Part shown: in pieces, positions 1 to 7,673 of the stretch
Layout: each line of letters begins with the position of its first letter
Position numbering within the stretch: the stretch's first letter is position 1
Source: Gemmatimonadota bacterium
Lineage (GTDB): Bacteria; Gemmatimonadota; Gemmatimonadetes; Longimicrobiales; Gaopeijiaceae
Assembly: GCA_030550695.1 (NCBI GenBank)
Contig: JAUQOX010000064.1
Span: 1-12,906 of the forward strand
Reading direction: 5' to 3'
Length of the DNA stretch: 12,906 nt
Position numbers and translations under genes: made by a program
Notes under the pieces: model-generated
What the model saw: the letters and a program-made list of their open reading frames with translations, nothing else
Databases searched by the model: none
Told to the model about the DNA's origin: nothing

Positions 1-1
1 C

Positions 2-763
2 CATGGGAAGGGTGTTCTCGTCCATGTCCTCCCCGAAGACGGGTCTGCCCCCTTCCACCTCCAGGACGGCCCAAGTGCCGGGGCTCAAGGGGACAGCCCC
101 GCCTTCCAGCAACCATCCCGGGAGTTCCTCGCCCTCCGAGGGAGCCAGGACCACCACGTCCCAAGCGAGATCGGGACGATGGAGATTGGAGGTCACCGTC
201 AGCACCTCCCCTCCGGGGAGGGAAAACCAGAGGGCCTCCCCTTCCTTCAAGGCCCTGAGGCCCTCCTCCAACCCGCCGGCATCCCGCCGGCTACCCTCCC
301 CGCCTTGCCTTCCCGCCAGCCACCGGCTCAGGAGACTCGGACCCCGAGGCCCGGCCAGCGTCAAAAAGAGGGGCTGGGGGTGGACCACGTCCACACGGGC
401 CAGACGGGGGGGCATCACCCGTCCAAGGAGCTGCCGGGCGGCCTCGAAGCCGGCCGACGGCAGCTCCAACAGAAACCCGGAGGCCGTCTCTCCGCCGAAG
501 ACCCGCAGATCCGTCACCATCTTCCCCTTGGGAGTCAGCACAGCCGAATAGGCAACTTCGCCCGGGCGGGGAGAAACTCCCGCGGGGGGCAGAGGCGAGG
601 GGATCCGGCCCGTGATCACACCTTTCAGCATATCGGCGGGGGCCTTGCCGTGCACGCGCAGGAACCGTCGGTCGGCCCTGGCGAAGACGGCGGCCCCTTC
701 TCGGACGGCCCGGTATTCCGCCAGGAGCGCGGCGGGGAGAACCTCTTCGATCAACGCCTTCAT
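2..763 (-). CDS. ygfZ: YgfZ/GcvT-family folate-binding protein, partial (3' end outside window)
   Basis: The frame opens with ATG at 763 and stays open to the left edge (254 codons seen). The N-terminal part has the family pattern: FLRVHGKAPADML (residues 34-46), then PGEVAYSAVLTPKGKMVTDL (67-86). The last visible stretch, GRPVFGEDMDENTLPM (239-254), matches the GRPxxGxDMxExxLPxE signature of glycine-cleavage T-protein and YgfZ folds. Family members bind tetrahydrofolate; YgfZ supports repair or assembly of certain Fe-S enzymes, whereas GcvT is an aminomethyltransferase. The diagnostic YgfZ K-G-C-Y-x-G-Q-E motif would lie beyond the window, so YgfZ versus a GcvT-like enzyme is not settled; the divergent N-terminus favours YgfZ. 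The start overlaps the stop of the upstream SirB1-family gene as ATGA, with GAGGG directly before it, which suggests translational coupling. Likely cytosolic. Confidence 0.85.
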   Translation of the reverse strand, partial: MKALIEEVLPAALLAEYRAVREGAAVFARADRRFLRVHGKAPADMLKGVITGRIPSPLPPAGVSPRPGEVAYSAVLTPKGKMVTDLRVFGGETASGFLLELPSAGFEAARQLLGRVMPPRLARVDVVHPQPLFLTLAGPRGPSLLSRWLAGRQGGEGSRRDAGGLEEGLRALKEGEALWFSLPGGEVLTVTSNLHRPDLAWDVVVLAPSEGEELPGWLLEGGAVPLSPGTWAVLEVEGGRPVFGEDMDENTLPM

Positions 764-1620
764 CCCTCGACACTCTTCTCTTCGGAGGAAGCGCCCTTCC
801 GCTTCAGCCGGTCCACGAGGGTTCGGATGCGCCGGGCATCGGCCGCCTCCGGGGCCACCTGAAGGTAGACTTGGAGCTGTCCCAGGGCTTCCTCTCTCCT
901 TCCCAAGCGCGCCAGGATCACCCCCCGATCCCGAAGGTCCGGGGGAGAAAAAGGTCGGAGGATCAGGATCCGCTCCACGGCGCCGAGGGCTCTGCGGTGG
1001 TCGCCGGTGTGGAGGTAAAGACTCTTCAGATTGGTGAGGAGCCGCACCAGAATCTCCTGGCGCCGGGCAGGCCGAAGGAAAGAGTCGTGGAGACGCACCA
1101 TCCCACCGTACACCCGGTCGAGGAGCTCCTGGAGTTGGTCCCGAAAGCGGAGGGCTCCCCCTTCAAAAGGGTCCACCAACAATTCCAGGGCCTCGCCCTG
1201 GTAACGAACCAGGAAATGACCCGGGAAATTCACTCCCTCCAAGGGGAGTCCCAGGCGCCACCCCACCTCCAGCACCACCATCCCCAAGGTGATGGGAATC
1301 CCCAACCTCCGGTCGAGGACGTCGTTCAAGAAGGAGTTTCGGGGATCGTAATAGACCTCCCGGTTGCCTCGGAACCCCCGCCGGTGGTAAAGGGTGTGGA
1401 GCACCTCCTGGAGCACGACGAGAGGGGCGGTCTCGCCCCCGAGACGATCCTGGGTCTCCTCCGCCAGAAGGTCCAGTCGGCCAAGATAGACCTCCTCCGC
1501 GAGCTGCGGATACTCCTCTTTGGCCACGAGGAGAGCCGCCAGGGCCAGGTTGATCTCTCCGTCGGGTCGATTCACCTCGGCAGCAAAGCGACGGCGGAGG
1601 GTCGATTCCGGGGCGCTCAT
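760..1620 (-). CDS. SirB1-family transglutaminase-like protein with C-terminal TPR
   Basis: 286 residues from ATG at 1620. The core matches the SirB1/Transglut_core2 family: an N-terminal helical part (about 1-70), then NSFLNDVLDRRLGIPITLGM (95-114), VNFPGHFLVRY (130-140) and LLVDPFEGG (147-155), holding the His (H135) and Asp (D150) of a transglutaminase-like site. I see no obvious catalytic Cys at the usual place, which is common in this family, so enzymatic activity is doubtful. Residues about 189-256 look like one or two TPR units. The molecular function of the family is poorly known. A longer GTG start at 1686 is possible, but the extra 22 residues are low-complexity and neither start has a clear Shine-Dalgarno sequence; 1620 fits the family N-terminus better. 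The TGA stop overlaps the ATG of the YgfZ-like gene, so the two probably form an operon. Confidence 0.87.
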   Translation of the reverse strand: MSAPESTLRRRFAAEVNRPDGEINLALAALLVAKEEYPQLAEEVYLGRLDLLAEETQDRLGGETAPLVVLQEVLHTLYHRRGFRGNREVYYDPRNSFLNDVLDRRLGIPITLGMVVLEVGWRLGLPLEGVNFPGHFLVRYQGEALELLVDPFEGGALRFRDQLQELLDRVYGGMVRLHDSFLRPARRQEILVRLLTNLKSLYLHTGDHRRALGAVERILILRPFSPPDLRDRGVILARLGRREEALGQLQVYLQVAPEAADARRIRTLVDRLKRKGASSEEKSVEG

Positions 1621-1762
1621 GGGGGTCGTCGGGACGGAGCCACTGGACGGCAGAGCGAAGGTCCGTAAGTTGCTGGGAGTCTGCACCCGGCAGGGCAGGC
1701 AGCGAGCCTAGATACCCGTGTGTCGGCGAGGGTTCCCGAGGAGTTTCAGGCTTCCTCCTTCT

Positions 1763-1774
1763 CGAGGGACGTCC
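1763..1774 (+). promoter_or_regulatory. Ribosome binding site deciding the selD start
   Basis: A GAGGGA stretch (1764-1769) sits a few bases before ATG 1775. The alternative ATG at 1862 is preceded by AAGCTCGGC, which has no Shine-Dalgarno sequence. This supports 1775 as the start and reading through the UGA at 1844. Confidence 0.65.
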
Positions 1775-2839
1775 ATGACCCAGCATGAGCCCAAGGACCA
1801 GCGCCCCAAGCTGCGGTTGAGCCAGTTGTCCCACGGGGCCGGTTGAGCCTGCAAGCTCGGCATGTCCGAGCTGGCGCAGGTGCTGCGCCATGTGGCCCCG
1901 GTCCAGGATCCCCGGGCGCTGGTGGACGCCTCCACCGGCGACGACGCCGCCGTGTACCTTTTGGAACCGGGCCGGGCTCTGGTGGTGACCACCGACTTCT
2001 TTACCCCCATTGTGGACGATCCTTATGAGTTCGGGCAGATCGCCGCCGCCAACGCCCTCTCGGATCTCTATGCCATGGGGGCCAGACCTCTGTTCGCGTT
2101 GAATCTGGTGGCCTTCCCCAGGAAGCTCCTGGGAGAGGATCTGCTGGGACGGATCCTCCAGGGTGGGGCGGACAAGACCCGGGAGGCCGGAATCCCCATT
2201 CTGGGCGGCCACTCCATCGACGATGCCGAGCCGAAGTACGGATTGGTAGCCGTGGGGGAGGTGGACCCGCAGCGGATGACCACCAACAGTGGGGCGCGGG
2301 TCGGCGACCGGTTGGTTCTGACCAAGCCCATCGGCACGGGGGTCATTGCCACCGCCATCAAGGCAGGCACGGCAGAAGCCTCATGGGTGGAAGCTGCCGT
2401 CCACTCCATGAGCACCCTCAACCGAGGCGCCGCCGAAGCCATGAGCCGGCTGGGGCTCCGGGCCGCCACCGACGTCACCGGTTTTGGACTCCTGGGACAT
2501 CTCCGCCAAATGCTCCGGGCCTCGGGGGTTTCGGCCACCCTGGAACACCGGTACGTCCCCTTCCTTCCGGGGGCTCTGGATTTGGCAGAGAGAGGGGGAT
2601 TTCCGGGGGGGACCAAGCGGAATCTGGCGGATCTCGAGGCGGACGTGGTGTTCCCCGACGACCTTCCCGAGCCCTTGCGACTCTTGCTGGCCGACGCGCA
2701 GACGTCCGGGGGCCTCCTCCTGAGCGTGCCCCCCCCCCTCCTGCCGAGCCTTCTAGAGGAGCTCGCCGGCCGGTGTCCGGTGGCGGCAGTGGTAGGGACG
2801 GTGGAGGAGGGGCCGCCGGGGAAGATTTGGGTGGTCTAG
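1775..2839 (+). CDS. selD: Selenide, water dikinase SelD, selenocysteine-containing (UGA at 1844-1846)
   Basis: SelD makes selenophosphate from selenide and ATP, the selenium donor for Sec-tRNA synthesis. The frame starts at ATG 1775 and gives 354 residues if TGA 1844-1846 is read as Sec. Upstream of the obvious open frame (ATG 1862) it reads LRLSQLSHGAG-U-ACKLG, which aligns with E. coli SelD LTQYSHGAGCGCK. U24 therefore replaces the catalytic Cys17, with C26 and K27 matching Cys19 and Lys20. Further family blocks follow: TGDDAAV (54-60), TTDFFTPIVDD (72-82), AAANALSDLYAMG (90-102), GGHSIDDAEP (144-153), ATDVTGFGLLGHL (231-243) and DAQTSGGLL (307-315). Length is close to the usual ~347. A SECIS-like hairpin directly follows the UGA. 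The gene stands alone, divergent from sirB1 and convergent with lon. Starting at 1862 would remove the active-site loop. Confidence 0.95.
1844..1881 (+). promoter_or_regulatory. Bacterial SECIS-like hairpin after the Sec UGA of selD
   Basis: Directly after TGA (1844-1846), GCCTGC (1847-1852) can pair with GCAGGT (1876-1881, one G-U). A perfect 6-bp upper stem GCTCGG (1855-1860)/CCGAGC (1866-1871) closes loop CATGT (1861-1865). Opening the last G-C pair gives a 7-nt loop that begins with G. A short upper stem-loop just 3' of the UGA is the known form of bacterial SECIS elements bound by SelB. Paired bases were read by eye; no folding energy was computed. Confidence 0.75.
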
Positions 2840-2841
2840 GC

Positions 2842-2880
2842 GGAGCCGGATGGCCGCCGACCCCAGCAGCCATCCGCTCC
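2842..2880. terminator. Hairpin between convergent selD and lon
   Basis: GGAGCCGGATGGC (2842-2854) pairs with GCCATCCGCTCC (2869-2880) with a single bulged C: a 12-bp stem with a 14-nt loop, starting three bases after the selD stop. There is no clear U-tract on either side, which is common in GC-rich genomes. It probably ends selD transcripts and could also serve lon from the other side. Confidence 0.6.
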
Positions 2881-2896
2881 CCCCTGAAAAGGTTCC

Positions 2897-2997
2897 ACTC
2901 CCTTCGGCGAACCCTGCCGAGGACCCCGCTGCCGGGCGTCCACTTGCAGAAAGGTGTGCCTGAACGGGTCAACTCCCTTCGGCGACCCCTGTCGAGG
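2897..2997. repeat. Two copies of a 26-bp repeat at the lon 3' end
   Basis: Copy 1 (2897-2922) and copy 2 (2972-2997) match at 24 of 26 bases and are offset by exactly 75 bp. Copy 2 encodes the last lon codons; copy 1 lies just past the lon stop, in the same frame. Each copy can form a small stem-loop (TCGGC pairing with GCCGA in copy 1; one G-U on the plus-strand RNA of copy 2). Confidence 0.7.
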
Positions 2998-5428
2998 CGG
3001 GCCGTCGCCGCTTTCGCCCGCCCTTCACCTGGGAGCCTGGGTCGGCCTTTTCCTCCGGTGCGGGCGTAGGCTCTTCCTGGGGAAGCAGGGCGATGGCAAT
3101 GACCTCCTCCAGGTTTTCCACAGGATGGAACGTGAGGATCTCCGCCACCTCGGGGGGGATGTCTTCCAGATCGGCCTCGTTCTCCTTGGGCAGGATGATC
3201 TCCCGGATCCCCGCTCGAACGGCTCCCAGGATCTTTTCCTTCACCCCCCCGATGGGCAGCACGCGCCCGGTCAGGGTCAGTTCCCCGGTCATGGCCACAT
3301 CCCTACGGACCTTCCTTCCCGAGAGGGCCGAGATCAGCGCCGTGGCCATGGTGATGCCCGCCGAGGGCCCGTCTTTGGGGATAGCGCCGGCGGGCACATG
3401 GATATGCACTTCCCGATCGTCCAAGGCCTCTTCGGGGATCCCCAGCCGCCGATAATTGGCCTTGGCATAGCTCAGGGCCGCTCTCCCCGACTCTTTCATG
3501 ACGTCGCCCAGCTGACCCGTGAGGACCAACCCCCCTTTCCCCCGCATGACCGAGGCTTCCACGAACATGATGTCGCCGCCCATGGGGGTGTAGAACATTC
3601 CCGTGGCGACTCCCACCGCATCCGCAGGGGCCATCCGCTCCGGATGGACCCGGGGCCGCCCCAAGAGGTCCCGCACCACCTCGTCGGTGACCTCCACCGA
3701 CTCCACCTCGCCGGCGGCCACCTTTCGGGCCACCTTTCGGGCCAGTTTCCCGAGCTCCCGCTCCAGCTGCCGCACGCCGGCCTCGCGCGTATACTGCTGA
3801 ATGATGGAAAGGATGGCTTCGTCTCCGATGCGGAGCTCCCCGGGGCGCAGTCCCGCCTCCTTTTCTTGACGGGGAAGCAGATACCGCTTGGCGATTTCCA
3901 GTTTCTCCCTTTCGGTATAACCCACGAAGTCCACCCGCTCCATCCGATCCAGGAGCGGATCCGGAATCCGGTCCACGTAGTTGGCCGTAGCAATGAAAAG
4001 CACTTCCGACAGATCGAAGGGAATCCCTAGATAATGGTCGGTGAAGGTGGAATTCTGCGCCGGATCCAACACCTCCAGGAGGGCCGCACTCGGATCCCCT
4101 TGAAAGGAGATCCCCAGCTTGTCCACCTCGTCGAGGAGAAAGACCGGGTTCTTGCTCTTCACTTGCCGCATGCCCTGGATGATCCGACCGGGCATAGCCC
4201 CCACATAGGTACGCCGGTGGCCCCGGATGTCGGCTTCGTCTCGGGCTCCCCCCAAGGAAATGCGCACGTATTTCCGCCCCAGGGCCCGGGCTATGGACTG
4301 GGCGATGCTGGTTTTACCCGTCCCGGGAGGTCCGGCAAAGAGCAAGATGGGCCCTTTCCCCTCCGTCTCTTTTCGCCCCTCTTCGTCTTCCGGGGCTCTT
4401 TCCACCTGGAGCTTCCGCACAGCCAGGAACTCCAGCACCCGATCCTTCACGTCTTCGAGACCGTAGTGGTCCTCATCCAGAATCTGAGCCGCTGCCTGGA
4501 GATCCAACTTGTCTTCGGTCCGCTCGCCCCACGGGAGTTCCGTGACCCACTCCAGGAAGGTGCGGATCACCTGATATTCCGCGGACTGGGGACTCGTCCG
4601 CTCCAGGCGCCTGAGTTCCCTTTCCGCCTCACTCCGGGCCTCGTCGGGGAGGGGTAGGGCCTCGATGCGGGCCCGCAGCTCCTCCACATCCTTCCGCTCG
4701 TCCTCGTCCCCCAGCTCCTTCTGGATCTGCCGAAGCTGTTCCCTCAGGAGCATTTCCCTTTGCCGTTCGCCCAACTCCTCCTGAACTTTGGCCTGGATCT
4801 CTTCCTGGGCCAGGATGCGGGCCAGCTCCCGCTCCACGGCCACCAGGGCCGACCGCATGCGCTCCTCATCCGGCAGGATCTCCAGGAGCTTCTGCTTGTC
4901 GGCAGTGGGCAGCTCCAAGTAGAAAGCCACCAGATCGGCGAAAGCTCCCGGATCCTCCACCCCTTGGATCAGCTGGTTCAGGGCCTCCATGGGGACCCCT
5001 CGCCGGGTCCCCAGCTCCGCCGCCCTCTGGCGTAGCTCCGCATCGAGGGCCTGAAAGGCCGGATCCTTCGGGTCAGGAGGGGGCTGTCGCTCCATGGGGA
5101 TCAGGATAGCCTGGAGCATGGCCTCGCCTTCCCGCATGTAGGAGAGGGCCTGAGCGCGTCCCTCACCCTGGACGAGGAGCTGCATCCCCCCCCGGACACG
5201 GTGAGTCTGGATGATGCGGACCACCGTCCCCACGGTGTACAGGATCTCGGGGTGCGGCTCGTCCACGTTCTCCCGCTGGGCCACGGCAAAGAGCCGCCGG
5301 TCCCCTTCCAATGCCCTCTGCACGGCTTCCACGGTTCCCGGCCGCCCCGCAGAGATAGGCACGGCCACGCCGGGATACACCACAGTGTCCCTCAAGGGAA
5401 GAACGGGGAGCGTAAATCGATCGCCCAT
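2969..5428 (-). CDS. lon: ATP-dependent endopeptidase La (Lon), LonA type
   Basis: Cytosolic AAA+ serine protease that degrades misfolded and short-lived regulatory proteins. From ATG 5428 it has 819 residues, typical for LonA. Domains in order: N-terminal substrate-recognition domain beginning LPVLPLRDTVVYPG (7-20); a charged coiled-coil stretch (about 190-275); the AAA+ module with Walker A GPPGTGKT (366-373) and Walker B PVFLLDEVDK (428-437); and the protease domain with PKDGPSAG (catalytic Ser689) and GGVKEKILGA (catalytic Lys732). The Ser-Lys spacing of 43 equals that of E. coli Lon (Ser679/Lys722). The frame stays open upstream to 6097, but that part is low-complexity, and GAGG just before ATG 5428 supports this start. 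The last ~35 residues form a Pro/Lys/Arg-rich tail. The upstream region is shared with divergent ggt and holds several palindromes; I see no CIRCE element. Confidence 0.97.
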   Translation of the reverse strand: MGDRFTLPVLPLRDTVVYPGVAVPISAGRPGTVEAVQRALEGDRRLFAVAQRENVDEPHPEILYTVGTVVRIIQTHRVRGGMQLLVQGEGRAQALSYMREGEAMLQAILIPMERQPPPDPKDPAFQALDAELRQRAAELGTRRGVPMEALNQLIQGVEDPGAFADLVAFYLELPTADKQKLLEILPDEERMRSALVAVERELARILAQEEIQAKVQEELGERQREMLLREQLRQIQKELGDEDERKDVEELRARIEALPLPDEARSEAERELRRLERTSPQSAEYQVIRTFLEWVTELPWGERTEDKLDLQAAAQILDEDHYGLEDVKDRVLEFLAVRKLQVERAPEDEEGRKETEGKGPILLFAGPPGTGKTSIAQSIARALGRKYVRISLGGARDEADIRGHRRTYVGAMPGRIIQGMRQVKSKNPVFLLDEVDKLGISFQGDPSAALLEVLDPAQNSTFTDHYLGIPFDLSEVLFIATANYVDRIPDPLLDRMERVDFVGYTEREKLEIAKRYLLPRQEKEAGLRPGELRIGDEAILSIIQQYTREAGVRQLERELGKLARKVARKVAAGEVESVEVTDEVVRDLLGRPRVHPERMAPADAVGVATGMFYTPMGGDIMFVEASVMRGKGGLVLTGQLGDVMKESGRAALSYAKANYRRLGIPEEALDDREVHIHVPAGAIPKDGPSAGITMATALISALSGRKVRRDVAMTGELTLTGRVLPIGGVKEKILGAVRAGIREIILPKENEADLEDIPPEVAEILTFHPVENLEEVIAIALLPQEEPTPAPEEKADPGSQVKGGRKRRRPASTGVAEGS

Positions 5429-5442
5429 GAATCCTCGCTTTC

Positions 5443-5455
5443 TACGGAAACCGTA
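5443..5455. promoter_or_regulatory. Palindrome TACGGAAACCGTA in the lon leader
   Basis: A perfect inverted repeat (TACGG-AAA-CCGTA) ends 15 bp upstream of the lon start codon. It could be an operator or a small mRNA hairpin just ahead of the ribosome binding site. No known regulator is recognised. Confidence 0.35.
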
Positions 5456-5621
5456 AGCCCGTCCGCCCAGACGGCTCTTTCCGGTTCGCCTTGCAACGCA
5501 GGCCAGGCCACCGGCCGTCCCCCGGCCGGCGCGGAACGCCCCGGACGCCGTAGGGGCCGGTGGGGCGGACCGCCGCAGAACCCTCGGGACGGCGAACGGG
5601 ATCTTGACATCCCTATCTCCA

Positions 5622-5680
5622 GCAGGATTCCTGCCATGGAAAATCCGATGCGGAAGGTGCCGAAAGAGCAGAGTTTCTGC
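5622..5680. promoter_or_regulatory. Paired 13-bp palindromes, GCAG-N5-CTGC
   Basis: GCAGGATTCCTGC (5622-5634) is a perfect palindrome; GCAGAGTTTCTGC (5668-5680) is a second one. They agree at 10 of 13 positions and their centres are 46 bp apart, inside the divergent lon-ggt region. They look like operator sites for a dimeric regulator, or small hairpins in a ggt leader. The first covers the spot where a -10 box would follow the TTGACA at 5604. Confidence 0.4.
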
Positions 5681-5685
5681 CAGAT

Positions 5686-5716
5686 GGGCGGGTTTCTCCA
5701 TCCCGCCTGTTTTCTT
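5686..5716 (+). terminator. Terminator-shaped hairpin in the ggt upstream region
   Basis: GGGCGGG (5686-5692) pairs with CCCGCCT (5702-5708, one G-U) around a 9-nt loop and is followed by GTTTTCTT. This is the only clearly U-tailed hairpin I found in the window and it reads rightward. No gene ends before it on this strand, so it would be an attenuator in a long ggt leader or the end of a small RNA. Confidence 0.45.
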
Positions 5717-5922
5717 ACCCCCGGCCTCCGAGGTGGTTTGGGGCGAGCTACCCCCGAGACGGGTTCTAGGGCCCCGTCTTGAGGGATCCCGCCTTGCCGA
5801 AGGTGCCCGTGCTTCCGAGCTTTCGTCCTCCCGGTCCTTGTCTTTGCCCCCTTCCGGTAGACCGTTCCGGTGGTCCCCCACCAAGGAGTTTGTCGGATCT
5901 TCGAGCTTGGAGGCCCCCCTGC

Positions 5923-7602
5923 ATGAGACCTGCACCCCCCGTCGCACTCTCGGCACTGCTCCTTGTTTGCAGCTTTCTCTTCCCCCGAGGAACGGAGGCC
6001 CAGGTGACCTCTCCATCCCGTCCCTCCACCATGGCCGGCCGCTCCACCGTCTATGCCCCCCGGGGGGCGGCGGCCACCAGCCAGCCCCTGGCCACAACAG
6101 CCGCTCTGAAGATCCTCCAGGATGGGGGGAACGCCTTTGACGCGGCGGTAGCCGCCGCAGCGGTACTGAACGTCGTGGAACCCCACATGACAGGCCTCGG
6201 GGGGGACGTCTTTGCCCTCTTCTGGTCCGCCCGGGAAAAGCGCCTCCTGGGGTTGGACGCCAGCGGAAGAGCCGGTTCCTTGGCAGATCCGGATTCTTTG
6301 GCGGCCCTGGGTTTGACGGAAGTGCCTTACCGGGGGGCCCGGTCCGTCACGGTGCCGGGGGCCCTATCCGGGTGGGTAGCCCTTCTGGAGCGCTACGGGA
6401 CCCGATCCCTGGCCCAGGTGTTGGAGCCGGCCATCGTCCTGGCGGAGGAAGGTTTCCCCGTCAGTCCCATCATCGCTGCCCAATGGCAGGGTACCGTGGC
6501 CGTCCTCCGCCAAGACCCGGGGGCCCGGGCGGTTTTCCTGGTGGAAGGGCAAAGGGCACCCCGGGCCGGTGAATGGTTCAGGAATCCCGATCTGGCAAAC
6601 ACCTTCCGGATCCTCGCCCGGGAAGGTCCCTCCGCTCTCTATGGGGGAGAGCTCGGGGCGCGCATCGTGGCGCACCTCCGGGCCCAGGGGGGATTCCTCA
6701 CCCTGGAGGATCTGCAGGGCCACAGCGCCGAATGGGTGGAGCCGCTCTCCGTGACGTTCCGGGGTTACGAGGTCTGGGAACTGCCTCCTGCAGGTCAAGG
6801 GATTGCCGCCCTTCAGATGCTCAAGATCCTGGAGCCTCTGGACCTGGAAGGCATGGGACACAACTCTGCGGCTTACCTACACCACCTCATCGAAGCCAAG
6901 AAGTTGGCCTTCGCCGATCTGGAGCGCCACGTCGCGGATCGGGACCATCTGAGGGGCGACCCCCGGGCTCTCCTGGAAGACGCATACATCGCCTCCCGCC
7001 GGGCCCTCCTGGACCCGGGGCGGGCCCAAGGGGATGTGCCCGCCGGGAACCCCTTCGGCCACGGCGAAACCGTCTACCTGGCCGTGGCCGATGCCGAAGG
7101 GAACATGGTCTCCTTCATCAACAGCGTGTTCGAGTATTTCGGCTCGGGCGTGGTGGTGCCTGGTACCGGCTTCGTCCTGCAGAACCGCGGGGCCGGTTTT
7201 ACCCTGGAGCCCGGGCACCCGAACCGCATGGCGCCCCGCAAACGGCCCTTCCACACCTTGATCCCCGGCTTTGTGACCCGGAACGGTGAACCCTACATGG
7301 CGTTCGGCGTCATGGGGGGGTCCATGCAACCCCAAGGTCATGTCCAGCTTCTGCTGAATCACCTTGTGTTCGGAATGGACATCCAGGAGGCCGTGGACGC
7401 TCCCCGCTTCCGCCACACTTCAGGCCGGTCCGTGGCCCTGGAACCTCCCATTTCCGACGCCGTCAGGGCGGCCCTGGAAGGCCTGGGACACCGGATCGTG
7501 GATGGGGGATCCTTTGGGGGGGCCCAGGTGATCCTCCGCCTCCCCAGGGGGTGGGCGGCGGCCTCGGACCCCCGAAAGGATGGAATGGCCGGAGGCCATT
7601 GA
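5923..7602 (+). CDS. ggt: Secreted gamma-glutamyltransferase (GGT/YwrD-like)
   Basis: Ntn-hydrolase that splits gamma-glutamyl bonds such as those in glutathione; it matures by self-cleavage before a Thr. From ATG 5923, with GGAGG nine bases upstream, it has 559 residues, usual for the family. Residues 1-26 form a Sec signal peptide (Arg, hydrophobic core, TEA before Q27), so the enzyme is exported. The core has GGNAFDAAVAAAAVLNVVEP (68-87) and TGLGGD (90-95). The small subunit starts at T383 in GETVYLAVAD; it lies eight residues ahead of the conserved Asp, as in E. coli (T391-D398). FGSGVVVPGTGFVLQN (406-421) and GVMGGSMQPQGH (462-473) follow. The wording TVYLAVADAEGNMVSFINS resembles the YwrD-like branch, so glutathione may not be the main substrate. 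An upstream open frame to 5779 lacks family features. Probably monocistronic. Confidence 0.94.
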   Translation: MRPAPPVALSALLLVCSFLFPRGTEAQVTSPSRPSTMAGRSTVYAPRGAAATSQPLATTAALKILQDGGNAFDAAVAAAAVLNVVEPHMTGLGGDVFALFWSAREKRLLGLDASGRAGSLADPDSLAALGLTEVPYRGARSVTVPGALSGWVALLERYGTRSLAQVLEPAIVLAEEGFPVSPIIAAQWQGTVAVLRQDPGARAVFLVEGQRAPRAGEWFRNPDLANTFRILAREGPSALYGGELGARIVAHLRAQGGFLTLEDLQGHSAEWVEPLSVTFRGYEVWELPPAGQGIAALQMLKILEPLDLEGMGHNSAAYLHHLIEAKKLAFADLERHVADRDHLRGDPRALLEDAYIASRRALLDPGRAQGDVPAGNPFGHGETVYLAVADAEGNMVSFINSVFEYFGSGVVVPGTGFVLQNRGAGFTLEPGHPNRMAPRKRPFHTLIPGFVTRNGEPYMAFGVMGGSMQPQGHVQLLLNHLVFGMDIQEAVDAPRFRHTSGRSVALEPPISDAVRAALEGLGHRIVDGGSFGGAQVILRLPRGWAAASDPRKDGMAGGH

Positions 7603-7673
7603 GGGTTTTCCCGGGGTGGAGTGACCCTCGGCGGGGGGTGAGGGGGGGAAGCCGAACCACAGCCGTTGCTTTT

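Larger units (their letters stand above)
5429..5922. other. Divergent intergenic region between lon and ggt
   Basis: This 494-bp stretch has no credible gene; the open frames across it are low-complexity. It holds a palindrome close to lon (5443-5455), a -35-like TTGACA (5604-5609) without a good -10, two related 13-bp palindromes (5622-5634 and 5668-5680) and a terminator-shaped hairpin with a U-rich tail (5686-5716). The ggt ribosome binding site GGAGG lies at 5909-5913. Confidence 0.6.

Noticed and set aside
291..773. A 160-codon minus-strand frame at the left end
   Set aside because: The frame that starts at 763 and stays open to the edge carries the YgfZ/GcvT motifs; this one is a shadow.
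1163..2212. A 349-codon minus-strand frame over sirB1 and selD
   Set aside because: It overlaps two genes with clear family motifs in other frames and is itself low-complexity Gly/Pro/Arg.
2969..2971. The TGA stop of lon read as selenocysteine
   Set aside because: Lon is already full length here; the readthrough sequence has no known domain, although it contains the second repeat copy.
5667..5683. Sigma-54-like TGGCA-N8-TGCT on the minus strand
   Set aside because: It coincides with the palindrome at 5668-5680, lies about 240 bp from lon and lacks full consensus, so chance or the palindrome explains it better.
5429..6097. N-terminal extension of Lon by 223 residues
   Set aside because: The extra part is low-complexity and overlaps the ggt start; family alignment and a ribosome binding site place the start at 5428.
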